From positions 26,544,922 through 26,608,921 of the forward strand of contig NC_086248.1 in the NCBI RefSeq assembly GCF_021018805.1: 64,000 nt of DNA. The letters run 5' to 3'. How positions within the stretch are numbered: the first letter of the stretch is position 1; every line of letters begins with the position of its first letter. Both the position numbers and the translations under genes were made by a program. Shown here piece by piece: positions 39,431-53,800 of this stretch. This DNA comes from Prinia subflava. Taxonomy: Eukaryota; Chordata; Aves; Passeriformes; Cisticolidae. Below the pieces are notes generated by a model. It was not told the DNA's origin. It did not search any database and saw only the letters and a program-made list of their open reading frames with translations.

Positions 39431-42400
39431 CAGACACTTTTATATCCCAGTCTACTGGTTATTTATAGTACTCCCAAGGAAAGGCTACTAGAAAAATACC
39501 TACTGACACTTATAAAGTCATTGCTTATACTGTACTGATTGTATTAGATTCTAACAAAATTAAGTTCCTTGCAAACTGTGTTTTCATCAAAGTCCATGAC
39601 CAGCGTGGAATCATTATAGATGTTCTGCTTTGGTGCAAAATCAGATTCACACTCAGCTGTCTCTATGGTAGAAGCTTGACTGTGGCTTTAATGGACAGCA
39701 TAGACATGTGCTGTATGTAGTATTGTCAAATTAATTATTTTTACTTAAGGAATAATAATTTATAATCTTACCAGTATTTTCAGTGTTTGATCCTGGTTTT
39801 TAAATCTTGATTTTAACATGTCTCCTATTCTGTTTCTATGGTTTTCTGTGCAGTTGTCTCACAACTCCCTTCTCTCAGGTTGCTCAGCAGAAGAGTGCTT
39901 ACAATCACTGAAGACTCTGGTCTAAATCTTAACAATCAAAATATACATCTTCTGGAGTAGTGTTCGGTGTCCTCCACTGTTACACCTAAATTACATTTAC
40001 AATTTCTCTGTTTTCAGATTTGAAAAGAGTATGTATAGACAGAGGGGTAATATCTTTACTCACACTTTGTTGAGTTGCAATGTCCATGAAAAATAACCCT
40101 GTGGTCATTTAAGACTGAGTACCTTAATATTTCCTAAATTCCTTTAGGATCTTAATAATCTTATAAAATATATTTCCCATTCTTTTGTAAACTTCTAGGG
40201 TACAAACACAGCTGATAAATCCTTTCTGCCGTGGGAAGCAATGACAAAGATATCCATGCAGGCGAAAAGCAAACATGAAAGAGGATAGTAACTTCAAAAA
40301 ACTCTTCATTTTTAAGGATTTTAAAATAGTATTACTTCCCAGAGTTGCAATACCTGCGCAACAGAGAATGACAAAGAGAAGGAAAGAGCTGTACTATCTG
40401 CTGTACATTTTGGATGGGCACTGATCCATTCAGAAAACTGGCTCTGCACTGTGCTGTGTGAAGTCAGAACCCCTAAGTTTACAGAGGATCCAGAACAACT
40501 AAGACTGTAGTTTTTGTGATTCAGTGAAATAAGAAGGGCATAGTAGAGGAGATCAAGAATATTCATACTAGCAGGTAAAACAGTGGCCTGACAGACATAT
40601 AACTATTACAGCTGGCTTGGAGTGCAGTATGGTGAATAAAGTACCTATGTAGCTATGCAGAGGTATGATGGATACACAAAACCAGCATGTACATTCTTGA
40701 TTGAAACCCATCTTTTTTACCCTACTGCATGAGCAGTAGGAGTAAAATATATGCAAGCTATCACTCAGTGAGGAGGAGTATATTTTTCATATATTGAAGG
40801 AGCAGAAAACATTGGAAAATTCAAGCCATTGTTACAAAAATTCAAACCACTGAGTTTTTAATGGTTCAAGCCATTTGAGTTTCTAATAAAAACTATTGTC
40901 TATTCTCTTTAAATCTCATAAAAATACCTAACATAAAATGTATCTAATGCAATTCTAATTATCATGAAATTATGAGAAAAAATAACCAGTGCCTGTAGCA
41001 GCAACCTCAACCCCAAACTATCAAAATTAAGCTATTAAGTCATGAATCAAATTGAAGGCCCCTCCAGAGCTTCAGTTTAGTCTTTTTTAAATTATGGTAG
41101 GAGGTTCACAGGCTTCTGTTTGCATTGATGAAGACTTAGCTTAGTATCACAAATAAAATCCTAAATACCAGAAAGGCAGAGGATATTCAAGCCTGGGAAA
41201 CTAACTCTGTAGGACTTCACTGCTTTTTTTGAAGACATTGAGAAATTCGACAACATTAGTTAAAGCTACTGGTAAGTTTGAGCTAAGAGGAGAAGAAAAT
41301 CACCCAACTTCTAGAGCTCACTTTCACAATTACACCTCTGCACACAGGGGCTAGATAGAGTAACTGCATATGATCAATATTTACGTATAGTCATGCCTAA
41401 AATTGAGTTACCATGGCTTGTATTGTGTGGTATTGTGCTACCACAGGTTTCTACGTATCATAAGAAAGCACATATTTTATACATGAACTAATTAGAACTG
41501 AAGTATTTTAAAGTATTATTGTTGCTGTTTTCTAGGCTCCTCTGTTGAGAAAGCTCAGTGTATTTTACAAGACCTTACTTCAAAGGCAGAACTTTCTGAG
41601 GAAAACAAAACAACATGCTTAAAAGTGTTGCAATTCTTTTAAAGCACATCTTGTCATATTAGAAATTCCATCGATCTAAGCAAAATAAGAAAGTATTGTC
41701 TGCAACTTAACAGTAAAAGCAAACAGTGTTTGACTAAGTATTATCCATCCAGCAGTTCAGGTTAAGAATTTTTATGACAAATTATGCATTTGATCCAAAA
41801 GAAAGAAGCACTTAATTTTCACTTGAACTAGAAAAGAAGGTGATTTGATGACAGGATGTTCATGGGGAGACTGTATAGGAATGTATGCTTAAAGGTTCAT
41901 CAGTAACTTGTCACATGCTTAAAAATTTCATCACATGGTTTCTGTATCTGTTTCCTATGTCAGTGCAGCTATTGACATCTTGTGTCAAAGAAAGGTGCAA
42001 CTAATATAACTGTGTTAAAAAGATGAAAGTTCATGCATACTGGGGAAAAGTGATCCAATAATTTTTTTAAATATTCTTTTCAACCCTCATTAATTATTAG
42101 TTTCCTGAATCCTTCACACCTTGAAATACAAAGACTTGAAATATTCTTCTTGCTAAATGAGTCTTATTAGGATAATGATTAATATAGGAAAGAAGTTGCA
42201 GTACATTGCAAGGTTAGTTTGATCAATTGGTAGAGCAAGCATAGTCTTCTAGCCAATTTTATAGCTGAAGATAAAGAGAGAGACATTTGTCTTTTAAACT
42301 TACAGACTATAGCCTCACTGGATATCAGCCACAAGAGATAAATCATGTGGGCACTCACTAAACACCTAATCTTAATTAGTAGAAGAGACACCAACACACA

Positions 42401-45400
42401 TCACATATCTTCACTCTATGTTCTCTTGGTTCTAACTTAAAAGCAGTGCAACTCCAAAGCCTGTAAAGACCTCTTCTTTCATATGCCAACAACCTGAAAG
42501 ACAAATACTTCTAAAAAGCTAGGAAAATGTGCTGTCTGGTTAAAAGCTAGTCTTATCCCATTTTGCTTTTTTTTAGAAGATAAAGTTTCCTTTCTGTCGG
42601 GATACATAGCACTACACATCAAATAAAAGTATAATTTAAAGGACAGTGGCAGTAGTGACAACCTAGCTACTTACCCTGCTGTCAAGTTCTACTTTATCTT
42701 CAAACTGCTTTACTTACAAAATTACTTTACCTGCTGGTGAGCAATGTTTGCAGTGGTTTAGTTACCCCATGCTCATGCATCTTTTTTCACCTGACACTGG
42801 TTAAAATAAAGATCTCCTGTATGGTTTTCCAATGCAACTTTCCATTTTTTCTAGTCTTTTTAAAGGGCATACTCTCTAAGGTAATGGATTCAAGTGATTT
42901 ACTTAGTGTTAGACCACGGGGGAAGAAATCCCTGTGTCCCCCCAGAACAACCACACTTTTAATCAAATATAACTCATAAATCACATTTACAGCTTTCAGA
43001 GCTCAATCAATAAGATACTTTACAGTCTGTAAAAAAATTATCTGGAAAGTAGTAGAAGTACAAGAGGGATGTTACTGAGGGACCACACACATCTAGGCTC
43101 TGCACAGTGTCTGTCTTTAGGGACTAAACTGCCAATTTTAGCAATGACTGATTTGTCCCAAAACTCTAATGCATTTATAAGCTTTGCATAGTTGGCTGAT
43201 AATGAAGCATTTGAGGAGGCCATAATCAATAGTACTAAAGCAGAGTAAGTTTCCTGTTACACTTTACCCTGGTTTGGTGACTATTATTATTAGCTGAAGG
43301 CTTTTGTTCCCTCAGGCAGAAGTTTTCATGGCTTTTCTCTGAAGCAATCTTCAAATAAGTTACAGAATACCAAGGACTTCTTGGTGCTAATTCAGTTACA
43401 TGTCTTCCTAAAGTTTAATTTGCATATTTAATATAGCAAATTCTTCATCAAGTGTTTAATTTGTATACATACACTGAACAGTCTCCTGTAGCAAAAATTA
43501 CCCTTTTACACATTACTCCATCTAGGACTGATATGTAAGTCAAAAAGCAAGTTCTGTAAATTACTGCTCAAATATCTGCATAACTTCAATTATACAGTAG
43601 ATAACTTTTTCATAATTTCTGAGGCATGCATTAGAAAATAAGAAATTAATCACCTCATTTTAGATACTTCAAAATGTGTTGCCTATTTGTATATTCCCCT
43701 AATGACTCAAACATACTGTGTATATTTTATATGAAGATTTATTTGAATTTTTTCATGCAAAAGGCACCACAAAATTGTTGTACTCTATGCTAAGAGAAAA
43801 AAAAAAGCAGGAAAATATTATCTCAACCTCTTTAAGATCTAATGACAACAGTTTTCATGAAAATATAAACAGATGCCTGCAGCTGTTGTATCAATATTCA
43901 AACTGAACACTTACTCCAGTGATGCTAGGGAGTGCTGGCTAAGAGACTTCTAAGTGACAGACTACTCAATAGCAAGTTTTTATTCAGATGATAATGATCT
44001 TATCAGACAGTTCAGACAGCTTTGCCTTTCATTGCTTTTTGAGACATCTGCAGAGAGTACCGGCAAATATCTGGATGATTTCAGTTTTTGAAGCCGGAAG
44101 ACTAGAACACAATAGACTACAACACAATATGTGAGAGCTGTTACCAGCTCTTACAACACAGAAAGAAAAACTCCAGTAAATGGTCTGATAAATTAAGACT
44201 TTGCATTAGAATGTATTTCTGTTACTACTTTCAACAATTTAGATGGCAATTTCATGTAAAGATAAATGACAAAAAAGTGCAATCACAGCTCAGAAATCTA
44301 TTTTCTAGTCAAATTGCAAGTGACTTTTAGCGTTAGGTCTATGAGGGATCATGTTTTCATTCATTTAAGATACTTTCATGGGCTGGAAATGTTAAATTAA
44401 GTTCCTAGTAGTGACTGGGTCTTTAATAGGTTTAAATAATTATCCTTTAAATCAAAACTGCCAATAATTTTACTTTAAGAGAGGATGGGAGAAATTTGTT
44501 TGGCACAAATAATGAAGTTGGTAACAGCCAAACAATCTTTGACCAAATTTAACACCTAACTGCTCTATTTCAGTTTTAATAAGCTCTCTACAATGGAAGG
44601 TAACAAAGTGGAATTGGAAACCTACAGAGGTATCTCTATAAATAATGTGAAAATTATCCCTCATACTGCAGGTCCTATGGTTTTCTGATGGACACAAGTG
44701 AACCTGCTGGTGATGTTTGTAAAAGATTGTCTATTTATAGAGCTGCTTTATTTTGTGATTGGAGATTCAAGTGGAATAGCAGAATGCTCAGGAGGAGAGC
44801 TGAATTGATTTGAACTCTAGAAAACAATTTTGTTTGAATCCTGCATGACATCCATGTTTTAGGAACTAATCAGAGCCTAAATTTTTACACACCTAAAGCT
44901 GTGTCCAAGTCTTTAAAAGATATGTTGTCATATAGAGCCTTTGATTTTCCACTGATGGTATGTCTGCTAAAGTTTTCTACTATGGTTTTCTGCAGACCTG
45001 ATGAGTGAGTCAAAGGAAACATGATCTGGTTTGGGGTGGTCAACTTCCAGGCAAATCCTCTCCTCATCTTCATGGAGAATATGGCATATAATAAAATTAC
45101 TGTATTTATTTATATATGATCATAATCAGAGTCCTATGTGTATATATATGACAATATTGACAATAACGTATTTCTGGTATTCAGTAATTGGTACCAGCAA
45201 TTGCATGGACATACAGAGGCCTGTCTGCATGATCTTATGCAGAAAAATACTGAGTAATTCACTTTCTATTCAAACTTGGCAGGGCATGAATCAGATCTGA
45301 TCTACAAGGCATGATGCTGCACTAATACACACAGATGGTAGTAATTCTCCCAAATGTGTGAACTCCTATGCTAATAAAATCACATTGTTCATGATTTCTT

Positions 45401-48400
45401 CACACTGCTTCAAGACAAGTGATTTTTCAGATAAAGTCAGAGCATGACCATCTGTCACTGATCATAAGGACATGCATAGAATGGAGCAATCATGCAGCAT
45501 CTGGTCAAAGTATGATTCAAAAGGCTAATAAGGAAACATAATATGGAATATGGTATGAAAAATTATCGTATCACAAACCAGACATATATTATAACAAGTT
45601 AAGCACCACTTATAGTATAAGACCTGGATTTTCTTTCATTCAATCTGTACCAAACCAGATAAAACCTGGACTTAGATTTTTCTCCAGAGAAAGCACATCA
45701 GGGCTTCTATAGGTTTCTTAACATGTTGAATATATGCTGTGTATCCAACTTTTAAGATGATGTTTTCTCGTGTCAGTCAATTACCAAGAAAGAATGCACC
45801 AAGATAAAGGTTTTTAAAAATTATTTGTGCAATTGATTCCATAGAAACTGGAAGAAAGTGCATATATGTAATTACTAGACAGTCGTATTTTCTATTAATA
45901 AGAAAAAGGACTTGTTACCAAGAATGGATTATGGATACTCAATATATATGGAGTGTTCTAATATAGGAAAATTTATACTTAAAAGCTGTTAAGTGCAAAT
46001 GAATGCTAAAGTTACTTTTTCCCATTAATGTGTTAAATTTTAAAATCCTTGAGGAAAGAAATTTTCTTCTGGGAAAGTAAAGAAGCAAAAAAAAGTCACT
46101 GAAGACATACATGAGACTGTTCCAGAGAAACAAAACTAAAACCTTGTGTTCTGTGAAAATATATAATGAATCAGATCCTCTGTGGCTGTCTTAGATACTG
46201 GGCAGTGGATTTAAAACTGATGATCAGAGGCATCTGTATCCACAATCTAATGTTTCTATTGCCAAGCATTGTCTTAATGAGTGTGTCTGTGCTGTTAAGG
46301 ATAGTTGGTTTGGACTACAAGAATACTGACTCCCACTGGGTCATCTGCTAATCCCTTGCAGAAAAAATGGATTTAGAATTAACCTTTGTGGAATATGATT
46401 GGTGGAATATGTTTGAGACCTGACAGATTACAGGACCTGCTAATTCACTGAGCTTCCTGCTCTTTATGATGTTGTATTAGCTTTCAAAGGCAGCTGTTCT
46501 GAATTATCAGACATCCCATGATTAGGAAAGGATGTGAATAAGGACCTCCTTGAGACAACCCTAGAAATTTTAAAAGCCATCTATATAACAAATGGACAAG
46601 TGAATTATCAATTAACAAACAGAATGGCATCATGATGATACCACAAAAAAACCCTCAAACGAACCAAACTATAAAAGAAAATACAGCAAGAATTGCAGTG
46701 AGGGAACAGAATTCCAAGGTCATAGAGTGAATCTGAGGCTAATTCAAGAATATAGGTGAACTTGATTTTTAGTGTCTTATGCTATTTAAAAATACAGTTT
46801 CTGTGTCATGCACTGAATTTTTCAGACTACGATAGAAAATAAGATACATCCATAACTGGAAAATCAGTTATTACAGAGCGTGCATTGATCTGCTTCTAAT
46901 GTCCTGGCATACTCTGCCTAAACTGTTCATAGGGATAAGGTTTTGTCCTTTGAATTGACTTTAGGTTTACTTGGAGGTAGAGGCAAGGATGCTCTTTTCA
47001 CTTCTTTATCTGATCATTCTTTCTTTCCTCAAATACACTGTGTTGACATAGAAACAGTTGCATTCTTTGATTTGTGACAGTTCATTTTACCTTTCTTTCA
47101 GTATATTTGGCTTTGTCATTTCTTCCCTTACACTGAACATTGTCAGTGCAAGTACCTCTTCCACTGTTAATATCAAACAATTGAACAGTTTGCTTCAGGA
47201 AACTAATTCTGCAATGCTACGGGATATCATTTATCTCCAAAAATTTATCTCTTTCAAGTCAAACTCTTTCTTGTATAATCCAATTTAGTGAGGGTATTTT
47301 TCTTTGCTACCTTTGATTCAGCTTTATAATCCACTATGTATAGCCAAAGAAAACTATTTTTGTGGTCTCTGATTCAGTTCATCTCAGAATATATGTACTC
47401 TTCCCCCTTAAATCCTTTCCCCCTTTCCTTTGTCCCTGTTGTAGCTCTGATGTGACTTGTGCAGAGCGTCAAGTTAAGCTGGGTAGTGGATTCTATTCTC
47501 TGCTGTATCATACGTGTGATGATCCAGTGGTCACAAAAACAAGGAAAATAAGCAACAAGCTCCTGCAGATTTCCAGAGGAGGGCTTATGGAACCCTCAGA
47601 ACAACAAAAAGTACAGGCCATTGGTTTTATGGTCAAAGAGAGAATTAATAAAGAACAGAGATTAGTGCCAAATTATAACACAAGTATTTGGATATACTTT
47701 CTGAAATAACGTCTGATAGCAGTGACCACATTTTTATTCAAATTCTCCAATTATTTCCTAGCACTGTCTCTTTAGGTGCTGTATATTTTAAAAAAAATTC
47801 AACCCCAAATTTTCATGGAATTTTTCCCTTCCCCATTTTTCCTGTTAAGAAATTAATTTTGAAGATCCCAATGGCGGTTAATGAAATTGAATTCCTTGCT
47901 TGCTGTGATAGTATATTGGATTTTATAGGCCAATGCTTTGCATGATCCGACATCTCAGGGTTAGAAAAGGAAGTAAATAGGACCTCACCATACTACATAG
48001 TGAAGTATTGATTGGAAAACTCACTTTTTTTTTCCTACATGAGTTGTCTAAACCCATTCATTTTTTTAAAAAACAAAGAAAGAACTCCATAGTTCAGTCT
48101 TCATTCAGTGAGGATGGTAGGGAAACATTCAAGAACTTCTAAGAAAAAAGTCTAAGTAGGATTTGGACTAAATATTACTAGTTCTGAAATTGTACTCAGA
48201 TTGACACCAAGAAATACAATCAAGACATAAATGAATTCAGGTTTTGTTTAGTAAGTATTATCCCATTTTCAAAGTTACTTTCATTCTCAATTATAGATAA
48301 CCACAGAGAAAATAAATTATGTGTAGATAGCACATAAAAGCAAGAAGAATATTGAAGTAGTATTTGAAGTAAAAGCATTTTATTCACTAAGCATTCAGTA

Positions 48401-48449
48401 ACACATTAGTAGAAAAGAACCACACTTTCACTTGTAGTCTCACCTACAT

Positions 48450-48690
48450 CCCCTATTAAATGGGGTACACAGCAGTTCTGCTGACCTGACCTCCCCACCA
48501 CAGGGGCCACTACAAGCACCTGTAGCCACAGCCACTCTGAACACCTTTATCACAGAGTGCATCTCCTGCCAACTCCTGCAAAATGAGCAGGGTACTTCAG
48601 AGGAATGCCAGTCCAGGTGGGTGCTGCATGGCTCAGACTGCCTCTGGGAGCAGAGTGGCTGCTGGCACACGGCATGCTCACATATGCTTT
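48450..48690. other. GC-rich island upstream of a CR1, origin unknown
   Basis: A 240-bp Cys/Ser-rich-when-translated stretch (85-codon frame at 48440-48697, minus) with no recognisable domain. It ends about 200 bp before the CR1 at 48905. Confidence 0.35.
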
Positions 48691-48904
48691 GCTGCATCTG
48701 TAAAATTAACTTGATTAACTTTTAACTAGTTAATTCCACTGGTCTGGACTGGAAATCAGAAATGTTTTCCACCTAGTTGGATTAGAAAAAGGATGACACA
48801 AGATTGTAACAGTGGCCACACACCAGGAAGAGGACTTCCACCTAAGTGGAAGAGTGTACAAAAGTAAGAGTGACTCTGCCCTAGTACCTGGACTACCCTG
48901 GACT

Positions 48905-49409
48905 ACTGTGTCTGGTTCAGGGCTCCTCAGTACAAGAAAGACCAGGAGCTACTGAAAGGGTCCAGCAGAGGTCACAGAGGTGATTTGGGGTCTGGAGCAT
49001 CTCTCTTACGAAGAGAGACTGCAAGAGCTGTGTCTGTTTAGTCCAGAGGAGAAAAGACCAAGAGGGGGTCCCATTAATGCATATAAATATCTCAAATGCA
49101 GGTGTCAGAAGGATGGTGCCAGGCTCTTTACAGTGGTGCCCAGTGACAGGATTAGAAGCAATGACCATAAACTGAAATACAGGAAGTTTCATCTCAACAT
49201 GAGGAAGAACTTCTTTACTCTGACAGTGGCAGAGCACTGGAACAGGCTGCCCAGGGAAGTTGTGGAGTCTCCCTCTCTGGAGACATTCAAAACCCACGTG
49301 AGTATGTTCCTATGTCACCTGCTCTAGGTGACCCTGCTTTGGCAGGGAGGTTGGACTTGATGATCTCCAGAAGTTCCTTCAAACCCTAAAGATTCTGTAA
49401 TTCTGTGAC
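48905..49409 (+). mobile_element. CR1 LINE, 5'-truncated, with the end of ORF2
   Basis: The last ~500 bp of a CR1 retrotransposon. An open frame at 48980-49327 translates to the characteristic C-terminal segment of avian CR1 ORF2 (GLEHLSYEERLQEL near the start, NFFTLTVAEHWNRLPREVV near the end). It is followed by the CR1 3' end (TTGGACTTGATGATCTCCAG) and the terminal GATTCTGTAATTCTGTGA repeats. The reverse transcriptase catalytic region is absent, so the copy is dead. It is the youngest-looking CR1 in the window, since its frame is still open over 115 codons. It should not be annotated as a host gene. Confidence 0.9.
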
Positions 49410-50823
49410 AAAGAAGTTGCCAAATAGAAGATGATAAAAATGTCTCTTCTTTTATACTGGGGTTCAAAAAAAAAAGGAGGTGCTGAGTAAGCTTCTTTTA
49501 TTTCTGTTCACACTGCCCTGGGGTGGTTGGCAAGTGAAAAAGGACTGTAACAGCTACAACAAAAATGAGGGAGAATAAACAAACAAAAAATGGTGGCAGG
49601 AAAAGATACAAAACTATCATGAAGTTGAAATATACAGATTTTTGTGTTTTCTACAAATATACCAAATAGAATATAAATAGTTTATTGCTATCTGGGAGAA
49701 CAAAGGGAGAAAACAAAAAAGATATAATATAGTATTAAGTGGTCTGCAACATAACACTAAGGAAGAAAAGAAGAAACAGCTTTGGTCAGGGTCAGTAAGA
49801 GCTGACATTTCTGGTTTCAACAAAGAATCTACTTTTAATGACATTTCCCAGTATTGTCATAGATGCTTTCGGCATTTTTTGCCCTCACTTTTTGTTATTT
49901 TAGTAGACAAATATTGATTTTAACTTTTTAAAAGACTCATGAATCAAATATTTAGGGAAAAGACATTTTATGTTTGGGGAGCACCTTTTAGATCAGAAAA
50001 TAAAAATAGCCATGCTAAGAGCAAAAAATGGTGGCGTAGATAAATGAAGATATTTCCAGAACATATAAAAAACTTAATGTCATGGAGAGTGACTAAGCCT
50101 TATTGATTATTACAAGTAAGCTTCTTCACTACCAGCAGAGTCCTCTATGTTTTTGGCAAGTTGTTCATGTGAAAAATAAGCTACAGCAATATAATGGCAA
50201 AGTATTAATCTGCTGCTTCTGAAACTGTAACAATGCAGCAGGATTTCAAAGTGCTGCTACTGGAGCCAGAAGAAAGAATGAAGGATGTTATGGTTCTGGA
50301 AATACAAACATGATGTATTTTTCACAGGTAACAGAAAATGCAAACAGGTGCAGCTGTTGGTAAAGCTCCATTTGAAATCTCATTTTAGCAACAACAAAGT
50401 AGCAGGTATTCCCTGCACTGAGATAGGATGATTAACACTGCAAGGTGAAAGAGTTTGTGCAAATGTAAATAAAAAAGAGCAATTTCCTTCCTCAGAGAGT
50501 TCTGATATTTCATTAGCATTCCTGTGTCCAAGAATTTTTTCTTTATCCTTTTAAGAGAATTTCAGCTGGATGAAGTATAATGCTGATGACTACTTTTCTT
50601 TATAAGTGCTCCTTTTATTTTACTTTTCTACATTTGTATTTAAAAAATATTTTCATTGTTCAGCTGCCCTATCACACAACATCACAAATCTGTCCTGCCT
50701 GCTGTTAAGTGCACAGTAATAATTCCTTTAAATTGTTCCCTCCTCCTTAAAATGTTATCATCATTTTAGCATATCTAACTGGGACCAAAGGCTTAATAAC
50801 CTTTCTAATGGGCCTAAAATCCT

Positions 50824-50888
50824 AAACAAAGCAAAACAAACAAACAAACAAAAACCAAACAAAAAACCAACCAACCAACCAAAAAAAA
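50824..50888 (+). repeat. Compound (AAAC)n/(CCAA)n microsatellite
   Basis: AAAC units pass into CCAA units and end in eight A. Low-complexity intronic sequence. Confidence 0.9.
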
Positions 50889-53800
50889 TCCACTAGGATG
50901 ACCCTTGGAACAGACACATTCTGAGCCAATACTGTGGATCAAAATGTTCAGTTCTGAAAACATTTATTATTAATGATACTTTTAAATCTTTTGCCTCCTC
51001 AGCATCTCTGGATAAATTTTAGACCCACAAGCATCAGTGGCTGGATTATTCATGGGAATGTTCAGGCTTTAAATCTGGGCTGACATTCTTTCCCTTATTC
51101 TCAATTGCACTCAGGCTGGTCTCTAGAAATGTCGAAAAATGGGAGACTGAGTCTAATCATTCAGAAATTAATTTCATGTTCTCAAGTCCTCTCTTGAGTC
51201 TCTCTGAATTCAACTTTAAAGGAAGAAATTTATGCAGTCTGCTGGATTTCAAAGAATAAAGAATGAAAGGTCCCTTCATACACAATTTTTTTTAATGCAT
51301 GGAAATTCTTGATTTTCTGCACCTTTTCTCTACATTAATATTTTTATGAGTGATGTAAAATGCTTTTATATCAAGAGCAGAATTAATTTAATAGGGGTTT
51401 CTGTAAAACTCCTGTTTAAGTATCTCTAAACAGCGAGGGTTGTGTAGTGATTCTACAATGCTTTTAGCTAGACATTCATTGAAGTACACATGTATTTAGT
51501 AAGAACACTCCCACCTTATGAGGTTTTTTTCCTGTTATAACAACATCTCCATAATTTAAAGATCAGACAAACCTACAGTGATAAACCTTTTTAATTTTGC
51601 AACTGTGCTGCATAAAACCCAAAACTCAGTAGCATACTCCCTTTAATGTGTGAAAAGGCATGTGAAGATACAGGTGTACAACAGGAACTGGGCTTCTGCT
51701 GTCAGACTCTGAAAGAAACTTAAAAAGCTTGTGGCTGTACACACTGTACACATATTACTCATATAAATCTATAGTTTTCCATTTTGGTTGGTAGAATCTA
51801 ACAGAGCTCTCATTTTTTTTTCTTCCCCTCTGAGTTTATTTTTAATATTTGCCTATTTTCTATAGTATTTGATATGCAAGTGGCTTTTATTATTTACTTA
51901 TATTACAGTAGTGTTATATTTGTCTTGTATAGGGCAAAAAAAATCCATTAAAGAAAATTCTTGACAAAGGGAAAAACGAGTCACATAGGAAAATTGTTTC
52001 CATTTCATTTCATGGAAGTCATTGTTTGAAGTATGAATATACCAGAGGATCTGGTATATGTTGGGGCAGTGTCTCAATCCTTTTCTCTGTTTGATGATGT
52101 TTTCATTATTTTCAGTAATTCCACTAAAACATAGGGAGACTCTACATGCTGACAAGATTTGAACCTCTCCATGTTCTGCACAGAACTGATTTACACCCCT
52201 GTAGAATTTAAGTATATATCGTGCTCCTAGGAAATTCACCTTCTGACTCCTAGATTTCCTGGGTAACTAAAATGCTAAATAGCTAAAATGTTTTTGCTGC
52301 ATAATTACTTGTCTATTTTATCACCACAAACTGTTACTACAAAAATATAAAGAAAGTACAATGGTGGAAAGAAAAACTAGCTTTTTATATTACATAAAAG
52401 AAGTGGCTTCCTCAGAAGGAGATGATTAGAAGCTTGAGGGGCCTCACAATGGTAACTTCCTAACACTTATAATATAAATTTTCCTCCTCTTTAAACACCA
52501 GCAGCTAAAGATTTTATGTAAATGCAGGCATCAGTTTTGCATGAAGATGCATGAAAACGGAAAGTTGCAGGCACTTTTAATTAGAAATAATGCGGTGTTT
52601 CATGCTTGAGTCAGAAATTCACACTTAGGCTAGGAAACAGCAAAGCCATTTTCTCTTGATCCAGATTATGTAAGTGGCCAGCATCCTTCCAAAATGGCCA
52701 CTGGCCCTGGGAGGTGACATGAAAGGGTTGGCCAGGTGACATGGTCCTGAGCAGGACACTTTACTCACATCCCTAGAGAATCCTGATGTTCACTCTCTCA
52801 GCCAGCTGAAAGTTCCAGAGAGTGGTCTGGGAGCAGACCCACAGTGTCACACCTTGTACGAAGGAATGAAAAAACTGTCTGTTTTTCATCACAGCATTCT
52901 TGAAATCAAAATATCAAGGTAGTAAAACATACTGTTATCCTACCTCAGTACCACAGATGATTTCCAACTATTAGATTAACTGTGCTGTAAAAGCACACAC
53001 TGTTTTCTATGTCTCTTTCTTACAGGTTACATGATAAAGCTCAAAGCCATTGTTTAATACCTCACCTGCTTTATTACATGATATCTCCTGGGGAAGAACT
53101 CAAACGAGTCAAGCTTGGAAAACAAGCATTGCCATGCTGCCAGGGGAGACACAGCATTTCAGCAGATGACTCGATTACTGGGAAGTTAGCACAACAGAAC
53201 AAATGGCAGCAATTCAGGAATTACTGAAAGAAGGTTTTCTGAGAAAATGCCATAAGTGGAGAAGTAAGGGAAGAAAAAAGCAAGTATTTGCCACTTACAC
53301 AAAAATTATTCCCTTCAAACGAAAACTTACTCAAAGGACTGGGACATTGCAGCCTAATATGCTGCCAGCTTCGGAAAGAATCAACTTCAAACCAATGTTT
53401 TCAAGTGGAAAATGAAGGGGAGAAAGCTTGTTCCCTGCAAATTGTAAACTCACCATTATTTCATTTTTCTGCTATCTGTTCTTGCCCAGAATGGAGTTTC
53501 TTATCAAATTGTTACAATTCTCCTAAAAATGTTATGACAAGAAAACATTCATCCACATTAAAGAAATAGTGATTCAAAAGACAAATGCTAGAAATGGCAA
53601 AATTTCACCGGTCTGGTCTATGTGATGAGGAGACAAAGGTTTTACTACTGCTTCAACTGTTTTTTCCAGAAATGCTCATTCATGCAAATCCTTAACGCAA
53701 TATGCTACAGCTATCTCATTTTAATAAAATCCAAATAAAAATTAAACAACCTTAAACAACATTTAAAACCAATTCTTATTTTAAATGGCCCATGCCTAGG

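Noticed and set aside
48980..49327. 115-codon open frame that looks like a conserved protein
   Set aside because: It is the C-terminal tail of CR1 ORF2, followed immediately by the CR1 3' end. It is a mobile-element remnant, not a host gene.
53009..53569. Three overlapping plus-strand frames after a TTCTTACAG acceptor-like site
   Set aside because: Considered as a cryptic gene or processed pseudogene, but no family, polyadenylation tail or repeat ends could be recognised.
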